Origin: Antitrichia curtipendula | Lineage: Eukaryota > Streptophyta > Bryopsida > Hypnales > Leucodontaceae | Assembly (NCBI GenBank): GCA_951230915.1 | Contig: OX579635.1 | Location: 16,926,001 to 16,990,000, forward strand | Direction: 5' to 3' | Length of the DNA: 64,000 nucleotides | Shown here: positions 34,151-46,378 of the stretch, piece after piece | How the letters are laid out: every line of letters starts with the position of its first letter | How positions within the stretch are numbered: position 1 is the stretch's first letter | Program-made: the position numbers and the translations under genes | The notes under the pieces: generated by a model | What the model was told of the DNA's origin: nothing | Databases searched by the model: none | What the model saw: only the letters and a program-made list of their open reading frames with translations

Positions 34151-34415
34151 GAGCAATTTCGTTAAAATGGCGGTATTCCATTAGTTTGGCACTTTTAACA
34201 GTTCAGACTGTGCACTCTGAAATGGTCAGAAATCTATATCAATCCTAGATATTTGAAAGCTATAAAATTCCTAGATTTTCCAAATTGTGCAGTTTGAAAT
34301 CTATCTTGGTCCTAAATTTTTGAAATCTATACCTGTCTTAGATGTCATTTTTATGGTTCAGAGTGGGCACTTTGAAAATGGCACATAGAATACCACCATT
34401 TTAACGAAATTGCCC
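34151..34415. mobile_element. M1-family MITE
   Basis: The inverted ends are GAGCAATTTCGTTAAAATGG and the complement of ATTTTAACGAAATTGCCC. Two palindromes of the TTCAGA...TCTGAA type lie near the two ends (about 34202 and 34358). Non-coding. Confidence 0.75.
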
Positions 34416-36225
34416 ATAATTATGTTATTTCTTTGTGAAAACTAATTATAAGCATATTAGCATGTATCAACTTTGAAAGCATCATTTTTGAATTATCATC
34501 TAAGGACTATTTTTTTTCTAGCCTCCATTCACATTTTTTACCTTTTTGTTTGACGTTTTTGAATGATTTATTCAATTTAAGGGTGATTGCAAGAAAAATT
34601 GTATTAATTTTTATCACTTTGTATGTTGAAGTATTTTTCTAAAACAGTTTTAAGTACAATGATCTGACAATGATTCAATGTAAATAAATTTTCATATAAT
34701 CAAGGTGGATATGAACATTGTTATCATATATTAAAAATATATTATTTCCTAAAGTTAATTTTGTAGAGAATGTTGATTTTTGAAAATATCAGTAATTTGG
34801 TGGGAGTTATAGGAGTTTGTTGAGTGTAGGCCATCTTAAAGAACTTGCAAATGACTAAGCTTTGGAAGGGATGGTCTTGTAACAAACCAAAAAGTAAAAG
34901 CTAATGTGTAAAAGAGTTTTGAAAATAACTAGTTCTATATTATAGGGAAGTTTATAAAGTAAATTCAATTTTTAATGCATTTTGAACAATTATGGAGAAA
35001 ATTATTTTTGATTTTTTTAGGTGAATGACCATCTTGATAGAGTTATTACATATTGTCAAATTTCCATATTTAAATTATTTTCTAAATTTTTTGAAATTAT
35101 AACATACATCAAGGTATCTAAATATTATTTTTCAAAGCTATTTTCTTGAGATTTTGCACTTAATATTATAGACCTTTGAAAATTTTGATACAAATACAAA
35201 CAAAATCATATTGCTTGTGATGATAACCTTTTGAAGATCTCATAGAAAGTGATTACAAATAAATAAATTGAACCATAACACCATGCTCATTTGCTTTGAG
35301 GTAAGCATGTCTATCGTAACCACACTCAAACCCTAGATGGATCCATAGATTCAAAAATTGAATGGCACCTGGGTGAAAGTCAATTTAATCTTTAAATATC
35401 CAAGGCCTTTTTTGAGCTTATATGAATTTAATCTAAATTGAACAAAAAGTCAATATTTTGATAAATTGTATCAACTCTTTTGAATTGTAAATGTACAAAT
35501 TCAAGCTAGACATATTAGAGATTACATAAGAAAGAAAACATATAAATATTGCTTATGGATCAACACATTATAATGATTGATCATGAGGGTGTTAAAACTG
35601 CAAAAGTAATTTGAAGTCTTTCAATCCTCTTTTCACATGTCAATTCTAAAAAGTTGGTCACCAGAAAAATATGAAAATAAAGGGTGTAACATGCATAACC
35701 TCAATCAATTTACGGCTTCTCAAAATCTACTCTATATTTTTTTTAAATGAATTTTTAAGGTGATTTTTCCTCTAAGATCTAGTGTATTTGAGATTCATTT
35801 CCAAGAGCCCTCAATACTACAAAAAGTCAAGATTGCAATGGACACTCTAGTACAAAATCTTGAATAGAAAAATCATAATCATTTATTTTCAAAAACAAAT
35901 TTTTATGCTAAAATTAGATTTTAAAAAATATTTAAAAAAATACAAACTATTAAAAATAACAAGTTGGTTAGGTTTTATTTAACTACAAAGTATTATGGAC
36001 ACCAAAATTTGGTGCCTCGAGCATTTAGGGGTTAAGCCCTAAAAACCTTTACGTGTAGCGTTTGAGGGGTGAAAACATGCCTTGAGGATTCCAAACTGAA
36101 CGAGGCATGTTACACGTTCGTCGAAGAGACGACTTCGTTCAGGTTCCGTCGACGAAAACACTCTGGCAAAGGTTTCGCAGCTCTTGACGTAGCGAAGACA
36201 GGTGCAGCACTGAAGGAATGAGGCC
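34416..36225. other. AT-rich intergenic; possible M2-like end; upstream of the GNAT gene
   Basis: AGGGTGATTGCAAGAAA at about 34582 resembles the M2 terminus, but no partner end was found. The last 200 bases (36020-36225) become GC-richer and probably hold the promoter and leader of the acetyltransferase gene. Confidence 0.45.
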
Positions 36226-38046
36226 ATGGCCATGGCCACGGACAACGACGCTGGCCAAACCGTGTGGCGAGTCAGACTCTTCTCTCGCTCCTCATCGTTA
36301 TCCGGCCACGCAGCTCTGGTGGAAGAATTTGCGCGCTTGGAGCGCCGCATCTTCCCAAAGCACGAGTCTCTTTCGTCCTCCTTCGCACAGGTTTGACATT
36401 TTTCTTACCACCTCGTGTCTCTGGTGCTCGAGGGTAAATTTTCAGCTCAGGGTTTCGTTTGCGGTGAGGACGGTGCAGACAAAAGGAAACACACAGTAAT
36501 TCGCTTGATGGAGAAGTGGCGTTCCCTATTTGACTAAGTTTCACTTTCCATGAAATGGGATTGAATGCTATTTGAGGACTAATTTAAAATCTCTTCGCTG
36601 ATGTTTGAAGCTCCATCGCTGTGAATATTATAATCTGGGAATTCGCAGGCTCTAAATTGCTGATTGGACGAGAGTGTGGATCCGAAATTCTTAAACCCTG
36701 CACCTCTACGATGAAACCCTAATTTGACGTATAGATCAGGACAAGTAGTAAACACTCCGAATTATAATAATTTAGAAAGCAGTCCAACACTGCCTCAAAC
36801 TGCTTGAAATTCTTTGCAGAAAGCGAGCGTCCAGTTTTAGTTACAGAATGCTATTCTGCGTGTCGCAGTAGCGATTTCACTTCGAAATCTTATGTTTGAC
36901 TCTTCCCAGTGGTTGTGTGCATGAGCTCTCGTAAAATTGGAGATAGAAAGAGAGAAGATGCTCATCTGATCGTGTTTAATCATTAAATGTTGCTATTAAG
37001 CACTTGAAAATCTTGAGAATCATGGATGTGAATTGAACAGTACTCAACCTTGTGATTTGCTACTACTTGCGAGGAACAATTGGACGTTGTGATTTGGTAA
37101 GAGTGTGTAGAGGTTGAGCGTGCAGGTTGAATTGTCGAGCGCTAGAAGGACGCTGCTCCTGCTTATTCCGAGGTTGTTCTGATCTGAACTTGGAAATTTT
37201 GGACAGGAGGTCAAAAAGAGGAATCAAATCGTGCTCTATGTTCTCAAAGACGACGCACTGAAGGGAGTAGGAGATGTTGTAGAGATTGCAGATCCTGCAA
37301 AAGTCGCCGGATATCTAATGTATTCATGGACCTCACTTGCAGCTTCGATTACTAAACTCGCAGGTACTCATATCTTTCCTCATATCCACTTCTTGGAATT
37401 GACATAAATGTCACTCGTCTGCATCATGACCTGTGTAATCCGTTTTGGTTCCTTCTTCACTCCAACGTACCTGAACTTCAGAATACAGTGACAACCAAAA
37501 TTGGGTCCATCATTGTTTGCGTCATTTTCCTCGAGAACACTTTTCAAAATGCTTGTGTGAATAAAACCAAAGTGTTTGCACAGAAGTTTTATCCTACAAT
37601 GTATCTTTGAAATCGAACATTCCATCGATTTATTGTGGTTCTGTCACTGTGGGACTTTCTTGTTTATCAATTTGTATTGAATATGTTCATATCGACAAAG
37701 TGGTACAAACTGAAATTATTGCTTCCTCGTGCTCATGGTGCAATGTATGGCCATTTCTTGTCAGTCGACACAGTTTATTGTTGATTTAAACGATTGTGTC
37801 GTTACAGTGAGGGAGACTTGCCGGCGACAAGGTTACGGTGAAGCACTGATTCATGCAGCCGTTCAACAAATTCGTGACCGAAGACTCCAATGTGTGAATC
37901 TTCATGTAGATCCAACTCGCTCTGCTGCTGTTGCTCTGTACAAGAAGAACGGGTTTTTCGTGGAGACAACCGTTAAGTCATACTATGCTGCAGACAGGGA
38001 TGCTTTTAGAATGGTCCTCCAATTAACCTCGCCAGAAGACCTTTGA
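36226..38046 (+). CDS. GNAT-family N-acetyltransferase, three exons
   Basis: CDS exons are 36226-36390, 37207-37363 and 37808-38046. Donors are CAG|GTTTGA and CAG|GTACTC. Acceptors are GGACAG|GAG and TTACAG|TGAGG. Phases agree and give 186 residues. Exon 1 encodes an N-terminal helix region (VEEFARLERRIFPKHESL). Exon 2 encodes the central strands (VAGYLMYSWTSLAASITKLA). Exon 3 starts with the acetyl-CoA-binding motif RRQGYG (residues 113-118), then VNLHVDPTRSAAVALYKKNG and VKSYYAADRDAFRMVL. The order and length fit plant RimI-like GNAT enzymes, which transfer an acetyl group from acetyl-CoA to an amine, often a protein N-terminus. No transit peptide is obvious; the exact substrate is unknown. 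An out-of-frame ATG at 36218 precedes the start. It is the clearest intact host gene in the window. Confidence 0.88.
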
Positions 38047-38900
38047 GCTGAGGGGTAGTGGAAAGGCCCAATTTTTTGACTATTTTATTATTGGTTTTAT
38101 TCTTGTGAAAGAAATTTTAAAATTCAATATCGTTTGCTGAGTTCGTTTAAATGTTGTGAAGTCACCTCTTTGCAACTGCTGTCTTTGAAGATCTTTAGCC
38201 CTGTAATGTTGCTGCGAGCACTAAGTGCCCGATGGATGACAGAGAATCCTTCTATGTAGTGAGTAAGATAAAAGTGCATATGTTCATCCTTGGAATTCTG
38301 TGTGAAAAGGGGAGGTCTTGCATAGGAGTTTCCAATGAGTGTTCTTGATTTTTTTAAGCAAATAATTCACACTGTACTCAAACTCTAGATATAGCTTATC
38401 AATACTTAGGCACTTCTCAAAGGTCCATTCTATTTCTAATGCTATTTTAGGATTCTTTTGAATTTTTGTATTCAAATCTCAAATTCAAAATTTTAGATTA
38501 GATTTCAAAGGTTTCAAAAGCATATTTTTAACTTTTTTTTCAATGTTTATTTTATACAAATTGTGAGGGTGGATTTTTCTTTAATTTTTTTGTTGAAGGT
38601 CATAAATTATTTGTGGAAAAAGAGGTAAATATGCTAGTGCAATTTGAGTGTAAATAGCACAATTTTGATGCAAAACTAGTGCAAATTGATCATATCATGC
38701 ACTTGGAGTGCATGATGAGACTTTGTGACTATAGTGTGCAATCATCTATTAAAAAAAATATTATGGCCAATTTTAATAGGACCAGGGTTGTCTTCCTTTA
38801 CACCGCAACATGCAATGTCCACGATGTCACACGACGCCCAATAGTGGCTCTGCAACGTCACAAAAAGTCAAATTATTCGTTGACTTTTCTAAAAAAAATT
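38047..38900. other. 3' flank of the GNAT gene and AT-rich spacer
   Basis: A T-rich stretch after the stop (38070-38130) may contain the 3' end of the transcript, but no canonical AATAAA is evident. No other feature is seen. Confidence 0.4.
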
Positions 38901-40600
38901 CTAGCGCCTGGATACATGACTGCCATGTGGCGGCCCCATGGCACATTCTTGGGACGCATGCGGGTTTGACCTGGAAGGATGACTATGGGTACAGGGCAGC
39001 TGGGGGTGGGGGCGACCACAGAAGGAGCGACAATGGATGCGAGACCCCGGTAAGGGGCGATCGTGCCTTTAGGAACAAGAAAGGCGACCGCCGGTTTATC
39101 CAAAGTCGCTCTTGCTAGAGCCGTGGTCGCCAGTCCTGCAAGAGCGGTCGTCCTAAACATTCTCCACCCGTGCTCGCCCCACTATATATGTGGTCGCTAT
39201 TGCGGTTTTGTTTACTTACATTCTTCATTGAAGCGCGGACAGGGTGACCACGGGGTAGGGCAACCAGGGACCAAAACGGAGGGAAATTCAAATTGTGAAA
39301 ATCCCGCTTTCCTACAAGGGACGACCGTGGGTATAGAACAGGGGGAAAAACAACCATTTCAAATCTAGGCATTGTATTGATGGTGGAATGCATTGTAGGG
39401 TTTGGGATCTAGGGTTTAGGATTTAGGGTCTGAAATTGTTGAGTACAAAACATGCAAAAACAAGATTAATTGGCACCTTCTAAAAATGTATTTTACATAT
39501 TTTTTTTCATATCAAGTAGAATATTTAAAATTTAAAATTTCTTCTCAGATATTAAATTCTTGCCCACGTATGAAGCTCTGATTCATTCTATTTGGACTAG
39601 TATTGAGAAAAGTATGGACAATCTTAGTTTCTAAGTAGTTTAAGCATCTTCTTGAACAAATAATTGTAGAATCCATTTCTACTTAATGCAAGTTTTAGAA
39701 TTTTCCAATCACAATTTGTTATGTTAAATACTTAGGTTAAATTCGCTTTTTAGAATAATTGGTTCTTGGGATTATTGTGTTTTAATTCCATTTGTTGATG
39801 GATCTATTTTACCCAAAGAAATGTATCCATCAATTACATGGATTTATTTTATCCAAAGAAATATATCCATCACCCACATGAATTTATTTTACTCAAAGAA
39901 ATATATCCATCAACCAATAGGGTTAACTTACCCAAAGAAATATCTCCATCAAAGCCCAAACCCTAAATCCTAAACCCTAAACCCTACAATGCATTCCACC
40001 ATCAATACAATGTCTAGATTTGAAATGTTTTTTTCCCCCCTTGTCCTAAACTTGCAGTTGCCCCACCCACGATTGTTGTGTTTTTGGAAGTGGGATTTTT
40101 CAAATCTTAAAATTCTCTCCGTCTGGACTTGCGGTCGCCCCACCAGCTGTCACCCCTTGTGAGAAGGTGGGATTTTCAAGCCTTGAATATCCCTCTTTAT
40201 ACCCGCGGTCACCCCTCATAGAAGTACCCAAAATTGCCCCCTACTAGCCACGGTTGCTCTTCTTGCAGGTGCGGTCACCCCCAAACCAGATGCGGTCGTC
40301 TCTACCACCCGCGGTCGTCCTGCATTTTGCACCCGAAGTTGCCCTAATCCTCGTACCCGTAGTTGCCATGTTTGCACCCGCGGTCGTCCCATTTCCCGAA
40401 GTCGCCCTGGATCTTACACCCGAAGTCACCCTAGTCTCTGTACCCGTGGTTGCCCTTCTTGCACCCGCGGTCGCCCCCGGACCCACGGTCGTCGTTGATG
40501 ACGTGGTTTTCTCTTTCCACGTCATTGCCACGTAGGAAATTTTTGGGAGCCCAAAATGGAAACCAAATTTCCTATTAGACATTTTATTCCTTTTTGTTGG
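38900..40600. mobile_element. Foldback element with GC-rich repeat arms and internal telomere-like repeats
   Basis: The left part (about 39240-39430) and the right part (about 39955-40215) are imperfect inverted copies. Their inner ends carry GGGTTTAGGATTTAGGG and its complement, then TGCATTCCACCATCAATACA. The outer arms are built of degenerate units such as CACCCGCGGTCGTCC (right, 40240-40500) and GGGCGACC-type units (left, 38990-39150). Outer boundaries are approximate and no transposase is present. Open frames here only reflect the repeats. Confidence 0.6.
39798..39951. repeat. 40-bp tandem repeat, about four units
   Basis: Units start at 39798, 39838, 39878 and about 39918, with the core TTTATTTTACCCAAAGAAAT followed by ATATCCATCA. 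They lie in the spacer of the foldback element. Confidence 0.8.
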
Positions 40601-41065
40601 ACGCTTGTCCTATACGACATGTCATGTTTGACGTCCAACATGTCACCAATATCCCAAAACATGTCCAACAAAACAATCCTGAATAGAACTTGATCTGCCA
40701 AACATAGAATCAGAATAATTTTTTGATTGAAACTCCACTATTAGCATGACCCAATGACCCTATATTAAAAGCAAGGATCTCATTGTGAAACCTTTTCAAA
40801 ACAAATGTTCATTTTGAATGTTTTTTTTTTCACAAATGTGCAATTTAGAGCACCAATGTTATAATTAACTAAGAACTGAACAAATGATTGTTAAATGTAC
40901 AAAATGTCCTTCAAAAGTATCAATTATTTGGAGAATTTCCAACAATATATTAGATTAGTGCTTGTATATGTGGGCAGTTTGCTTTGGAAGAAAATTTTCT
41001 TGAGTGAATCGCAAGAATGTATTGCTATTTTTTTATTTTTTTATTGCAGATGATAAAATTTTATA

Positions 41066-41312
41066 GGCAATTTTGTTAAAATGGCAATATTCTGTTAGTT
41101 TGGCACTTTTAATAGTTTAGACTGTGCACTCTGAAATGGTTTAAAATCTGTACCTGTCTTAGATTTTTAAAATCTATAGTTGTCTTAGATATCTGAACTC
41201 TATATAAATCCTAGATTTCTAAAATCTATACCTATTCTAGATGTCACTTTATGGTTTACAGTGGGCACTTTGAAAATGGCACACGGAATACCGCCATTTT
41301 AACAAAATTGTC
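41066..41312. mobile_element. M1-family MITE flanked by TATA
   Basis: The inverted ends are GGCAATTTTGTTAAAATGGC and GACAATTTTGTTAAAATGGC. TATA is present on both sides (41062-41065 and 41313-41316). The two internal palindromes are diverged. Non-coding. Confidence 0.7.
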
Positions 41313-41474
41313 TATATTTGAAAATTTTGAATTCTTGTTTGGATCAAGGATCCCACATTAGCAAAAAAAATTCCTCAAGAAGTCCCCAAATATAATATAA
41401 TTAGCCCCAAAAGTAGATGTAGATGTCTAATGAATGGTTTTTAAAGAAATTGAAGAAACAAAGAATGAACATGT

Positions 41475-41690
41475 ATGAAAAATTTCATTAAATGGTGGTA
41501 TTTTGTGTGCCATTTTCAAACCGCCTGATCTGAATTGCAAAAGTGCCATCTATGACAAATATAGATTTTAGAAATTTAAGATTGGTATAGATTCTAGAAA
41601 TGTAGGACTAGTTTAGATTTCAGACCGCCCGATTTGAACCGTAAAAACTACCAAAGTTGCAGAATGGTGTCATTTTAATGACATTCTCCA
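41475..41690. mobile_element. M1-related MITE (TGGAGAAT subfamily), inverse orientation
   Basis: The right end ATGACATTCTCCA and the left end GAAAAATTTCATTAAATGG are diverged inverted repeats. The interior resembles 29853-30109 reversed, including CCCGATTTGAACCGTAAAAA. Confidence 0.55.
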
Positions 41691-42144
41691 TCTATTCATC
41701 TAAGAATTTGATAAGTTTTAGTTGACAACCTTAGTGATAGCTTACCATAGAGTTGCATTCATTAAAGGCAAGTCTATTATTTTTGTTGGTAGAGTGCAAC
41801 TTGCACCCTAGAATGCATGTCTTTTATGGAAAAATGGATAGAATCATCCATATGAGTTAATGAGTATATGTTCATCCACAAAATTATCTTTTATTTATTA
41901 CATTCATCCAAATATTGACAAGCATATTAGCATATAATATTTTGAGAAGGATTTACTGATTTCATTCATTCTTTTGTTTAGTTTTCACCTAGGTAGTTTT
42001 CTTAGTGTCAGTTGTCAAAGTAGCCAGTGTCAAAATGAGAGAAAATTCTGACGAAAGTTCGCTAACAAGAAAATTTTGGTTGTTCCACGGCAGGGTTAAT
42101 CACCTCATTCGAGAACAACTTTTCACATTAGTCCCAACACGGTG

Positions 42145-42179
42145 GAGAAACTCTGGCTCCCTAAGAGCCAGAGTTTCTC
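42145..42179. repeat. Perfect 15-bp stem, 5-base loop hairpin
   Basis: GAGAAACTCTGGCTC (42145-42159), loop CCTAA, then the exact reverse complement (42165-42179). It lies in a GC-richer patch (42090-42310) in otherwise AT-rich DNA. No T-run follows, so it does not look like a simple terminator. Confidence 0.85.
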
Positions 42180-42319
42180 GCGGCCCACATTTCGTTGATC
42201 CCGATATAGCGAAATTCAGGTCAACGGGCTTATTATTCTTACCAACACTACCGAATGAAGCCCATGTCTGCAGGGCAGCACCGACGGCGCGCGCGATCGA
42301 TGCCATATATTTCAAACCC

Positions 42320-43640
42320 AGAAATCAATACCATCCTCTTAACTTGCCGACTAAGTGAGTGACCGACAACACACTAGCTTTCGATCCCCCGGGTACCGAT
42401 TGTCAGCATCCTCATAAATTGAATTGGCTTAGTTTCCTTTCACGCAATATATACAGAACGTCAATTTCGTTAAAATGGCGGTATTCCATTGAAATGGCGG
42501 TTTAGGGGCCCTAAGTAGTTAGGAAGTTTGTCCAAAGATGGTAGCCTGGGTGGGAAAATATGCAAATTATCGTTGATTTTTATATTGCATACAGAGGAGC
42601 CTTAAGAAACCTTCATGTGTCTTCTAGAGGAAATTTGGACTTTGGAGGGCGTTGTATGGTTTGAAGGGATGCAACTCCACAATGGACTAATATTAATAGT
42701 AGTTTCCATGGATTTAACGAGTCCCTTTGTACGGAAGGAAGGCCGACAGACTATGATGGAGGTAGCTACCTTGGGAAAAAAGAAATTTCCTTCAACATTG
42801 AATAATGTGGGGAAGTCATGGAGACATTGCACCATTTTTTGGTTTGGCAATTTGTGGGACACTCTCACCAATGTCTTCTTAGGGTCCACTAGCATGCCCT
42901 CAAAAAAACCCGGAATGCAGAGTTTGAAAAATGGGTAGAGAAGTTAAAACGGAGTAAAAAATTGTGGATGCAATCGCGAGATTGGGTTCGCCAACAAAAT
43001 GATCACTGTAGGTGCAAACATAACCTTAGACATGTGATACACTCTAAGGTAGGCGACTTGAAAAGTGACCCTTTTCAAAGAGGACCATCAGGCCTTTCGA
43101 AGGGTTTTGATATGCCCCAAAATATTTTCCCTTATTTTTCACTTCAAGACATACTGATGTAGAATGTAGCACAAGTGGTTTCATATTTTTCGGAGCATTC
43201 ATAACCTAACTATATTAGGGCCAACTCTAGGAAAGACACATATTTTTCAGAGGTGTGCTTTTGTTTCAGGAGTCAAATCCAAGTGGAATTATAAATTTCT
43301 GATAAAAATTGTAACTTCTGTGAATTTCTGAAGTGAAATTGCACAACCGCTATTAGACTGGATTCATAAACGTCCTCTTACAACTCAATACCGCTTTCCA
43401 ATGTATCTAATAGCACTTGAAGATCCACCAATCATTAATTGACACGCTATCTTTTAATAGCAGTAATAAACTACTGTTGTCAGAATCTGAAGCGGATTTG
43501 CATGTTTTTCTGACGGGATTGGGACAAAGCTGTAGACCACGGATTTCTATCACTGAAAGAATTGGGTAGTTCTACCTTATAGCAGTCAAAAAGTGATGCA
43601 CGAGGTTCCTCCATGCAACCAATGGTAACTTGAACTGGAC
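42320..43640. other. Intergenic with a solo M1 terminus
   Basis: At 42462-42490 CGTCAATTTCGTTAAAATGG followed by CGGTATTCC is a single M1-like end. Short frames at 42615-42938 and 42962-43162 have protein-like composition in places but no recognisable motif. Confidence 0.4.
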
Positions 43641-45400
43641 CCTACGTTTTGATAACGTTTGTAGACAGGCAACTGGACAACCAATTTTTACTAAGGAAAA
43701 TGAAAGGCACACGCCTTGGCTCTAGAATGGAGCCTCTAGCGATTATTTTGTCCATCCAATGGTCGTCGCTATTTGGGTCACACGACCAAAACACTGGATA
43801 TCGCCACTGGACACTTCATAAAAAAACAAGGAGGAAAATGCTTTATTGAATTGGATGGGTGTACATGCATGCACGTCAAAAGTCAAGGAACATCCCAGTA
43901 AAGGAGGGAAGAGGGATGCTTCGAGAGGAAGATACAACCCTAAAGGAATTGTGACCAATGAACCCTCTAGGTATCCTTCCCCTATTCGAAAGGAGGGCAA
44001 ATAGAACCTACATTCAGGCCGTTCTACGGTGCCACTAATAGTTCTCAGTGCATGCCAACCAAGGTTTGTTGGATCTCCACTTTGCATTTTCAGATTGCAC
44101 CTCCCCACCTGCATACCACAAAGTATGGAAAGAATCTTGAGCCTGATCAAAGGAAGCAAGTGTCTATTTGACAATCACGTCGATGCGAGGTTCTCGCAGG
44201 GCACTCCGAGGTTCTCAGTCAAACGTTCGTCAAGCGCATGCAGCTCCATGTTGACGTCATCTCTTTAAAGGATGGATCATTGTTGAACCCGTTGCATTGT
44301 GCAGAGCAAAAGCCAAAACAATGACAACCCATCCTTGGTCACGTCAGGAGTGTTCATAGGGAAAGTGAACTTCCTTTTCAGATTACGTTGGCATATGGTA
44401 TCCAAATCTAGGAACCCATCACTAAACAGGGTGCCTCCAACATTCAAGGAGCTACTCGGTGGATGGAGGAGGCGCGTTCTCATGCAAATTCTCATCCAGC
44501 GGTTCAAAATTATATGACGTGTGCGGCGACTATCCCTCCTCCTCCCTCCCCACATCCTTTGTTTATGAGGGTTGGAACTAGAACCGGTCGATTAATGCTG
44601 GGACGTGAGGTAGTGCAAAGAATGTTTCTATTTGAATACCTATTGGCTGCTCATAACAAAAACCCTCGAGTGGAAGTGGGATCATTCATATCCAACAGTG
44701 CACAATCCCCTACACGATGCCATCCACCATTTTGCGAGGAATGTGCCAAGGAGTATATGAAAGATCCACTGCTATCCCAGGGCTTCTATTATGGGCATCC
44801 AGTAAGTGCATAGGTAGAAACACTTTCCCCTCCAACTTCAGTCCCAATGTTAGTAGACCGGTTCTGGCCCATGCCGACACAAACGCAAGATGTGTGGAGG
44901 AGGGTGAGGGATAGACGCTGCTTGCATCGTAGAATTTGAGCTGCTGGAAGAGAACTCACATGAAAACATCTCCCCTCGTTGTATCTAGAAGACTTGTGAA
45001 TGTCAAAAGCACCCTACCCAGTACTGCGTCCCTGGATTGAGACCACATGCATCAGCCCAATCCAGAGAGGAGCCCGACATCCCCTATGAATACTCCTGAC
45101 CGAACACATGATGGGCTAATACCATCGTTCTCGCTTCTGCTCCGCACACACAAGTTCAACAATGATCCGTCCGGCAAGGGGGGGGCGTAAACATTGAGCG
45201 AAAATGCGATTGATGAACAATTGATCAAGGTTCCCAAAGTGCCCTGCAAAGAACTGCCCACGTCATGGTTGGCAAGTAGAAGCTTGCTGGCGTTGATGAA
45301 ATGGTGATCCGTAGATCATTCTTCTTCATTGCAAGAGCACTGCATCTTCTCATCGAGGGAGGGGGACAGTATGCTATAATTAGGGCGGCAACGTTGTATA
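43640..45400 (+). pseudogene. Decayed hypothetical gene
   Basis: The best stretch is 44463-44813 on the plus strand: MEEARSHANSHPAVQNY, then IPPPPSPHPLFMRVG, GREVVQRMFLFEYLLAAHNK, and FCEECAKEYMKDPLLSQGFY. It ends at a TAG, but the next frame continues with coding-like text (TSVPMLVDRFWPMPTQTQDV). Upstream, 43890-44280 also reads as coding in pieces, separated by stops. No family was recognised. A minus-strand frame at 43743-44174 is an alternative, but its neighbours do not extend it. It is most likely a relic of a multicopy gene or transposon protein. Confidence 0.35.
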
Positions 45401-45837
45401 CTTACGACTAATGTTTGAACAATGTGGGGGTACGCATGTCTATTAATATTGAATAAGGGATATTAATATTGAATAAGGGAATGCACATGAGTATATAGTT
45501 TATGAATTTTTATTTGTGAATCCTGATGAGCCGATGTTCATGAATCCCAGTCATTAACATTCCTAAATTTCCTCTATACTTGGTTCTCAATTCTATATTT
45601 CATTCTATGTACGACGGAGTCGTCCAAGTGTCATCACTAGTGTAAAGGACAATCAATGACCAAAGCTATTTTTCAAAAAAAAAAAAGTGTATTCTTAAAG
45701 TGGAAGGTAGAAGAGAGCCGGTGTAAAGCTAGTTCCCAAGAGACTGAAGTGGTCACCCTGGAGTGGAAGGCAGAAGCGTGCGGAAACTTTCCATCATGTC
45801 CTCCGCAAATGAATTGCGGATTCTTATCCGCCCACGG

Positions 45838-45857
45838 TTCAGAGCGCCCCTTCTGAA
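45838..45857. repeat. Isolated palindrome of the TTCAGAG family
   Basis: TTCAGAGCGCCCCTTCTGAA, with six-base perfect arms. It lies about 540 bases left of the FCP1-like frame and may mark the left part of the 46-55 kb unit. Confidence 0.6.
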
Positions 45858-46378
45858 TCTGTCTGACGGACATTTCCATGTCGAGACACACTTGCTCAAT
45901 CGTCCCGTTGGTTACTTTGAGAGGAGTCCGGTTCTGCGTATCTGATTGGAGTACGTAAAAACCTGTACAGGGTAGCCACCGGTGAGGTCCTTACCCAACA
46001 GAATCACGGACTTGTGGATGACCCGACACTACCCAAAACTATTACATGCGAAAGAGTGGAAATAGAGAGCGATTGATTATCCGATGGAGGAATCTAATTC
46101 CCGTATAGGAGTGGTCCGTCGCTGCCTGCGTACCTCAAACTAGCCATCCATCCATGGTAGCTGACAATCCACCTTGAAGGATGCATGTCCTTGCCAACGT
46201 GGATGACGGGAGATTTCACGTTCGAGCGGACGTGACGTCTGCGCCCGCTCCTTCTGTCATCCGGGCCCGTTGTCGCTTCGTGCGCCAGGTGGATCGTGGC
46301 GAATCGGCGTCGGCGCACCCCTCGGGAGCTCGAACGCGAAGGCGGCCCTGCACAATCAAAAAAATACATGCCCATGCA

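Noticed and set aside
38810..39160. Open frames on both strands at the left arm of the foldback element
   Set aside because: They are translations of degenerate GC-rich repeat units.
39390..39990. Chromosome end or telomere
   Set aside because: The telomere-like repeats are short, diverged, internal and in inverted orientation inside a foldback element.
40244..40582. Thr/Gly/Ala-rich open frame
   Set aside because: Its short peptide repeats simply mirror the CACCCGCGGTCGTCC-type repeat units.
42005..42358. 117-codon plus-strand frame
   Set aside because: It spans the perfect hairpin and a GC-rich patch with no recognisable domain; I kept only the hairpin.
43743..44174. 143-codon minus-strand frame
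   Set aside because: It has protein-like composition, but flanking sequence does not extend it and the plus strand carries the stronger coding-like stretch at 44463-44813.
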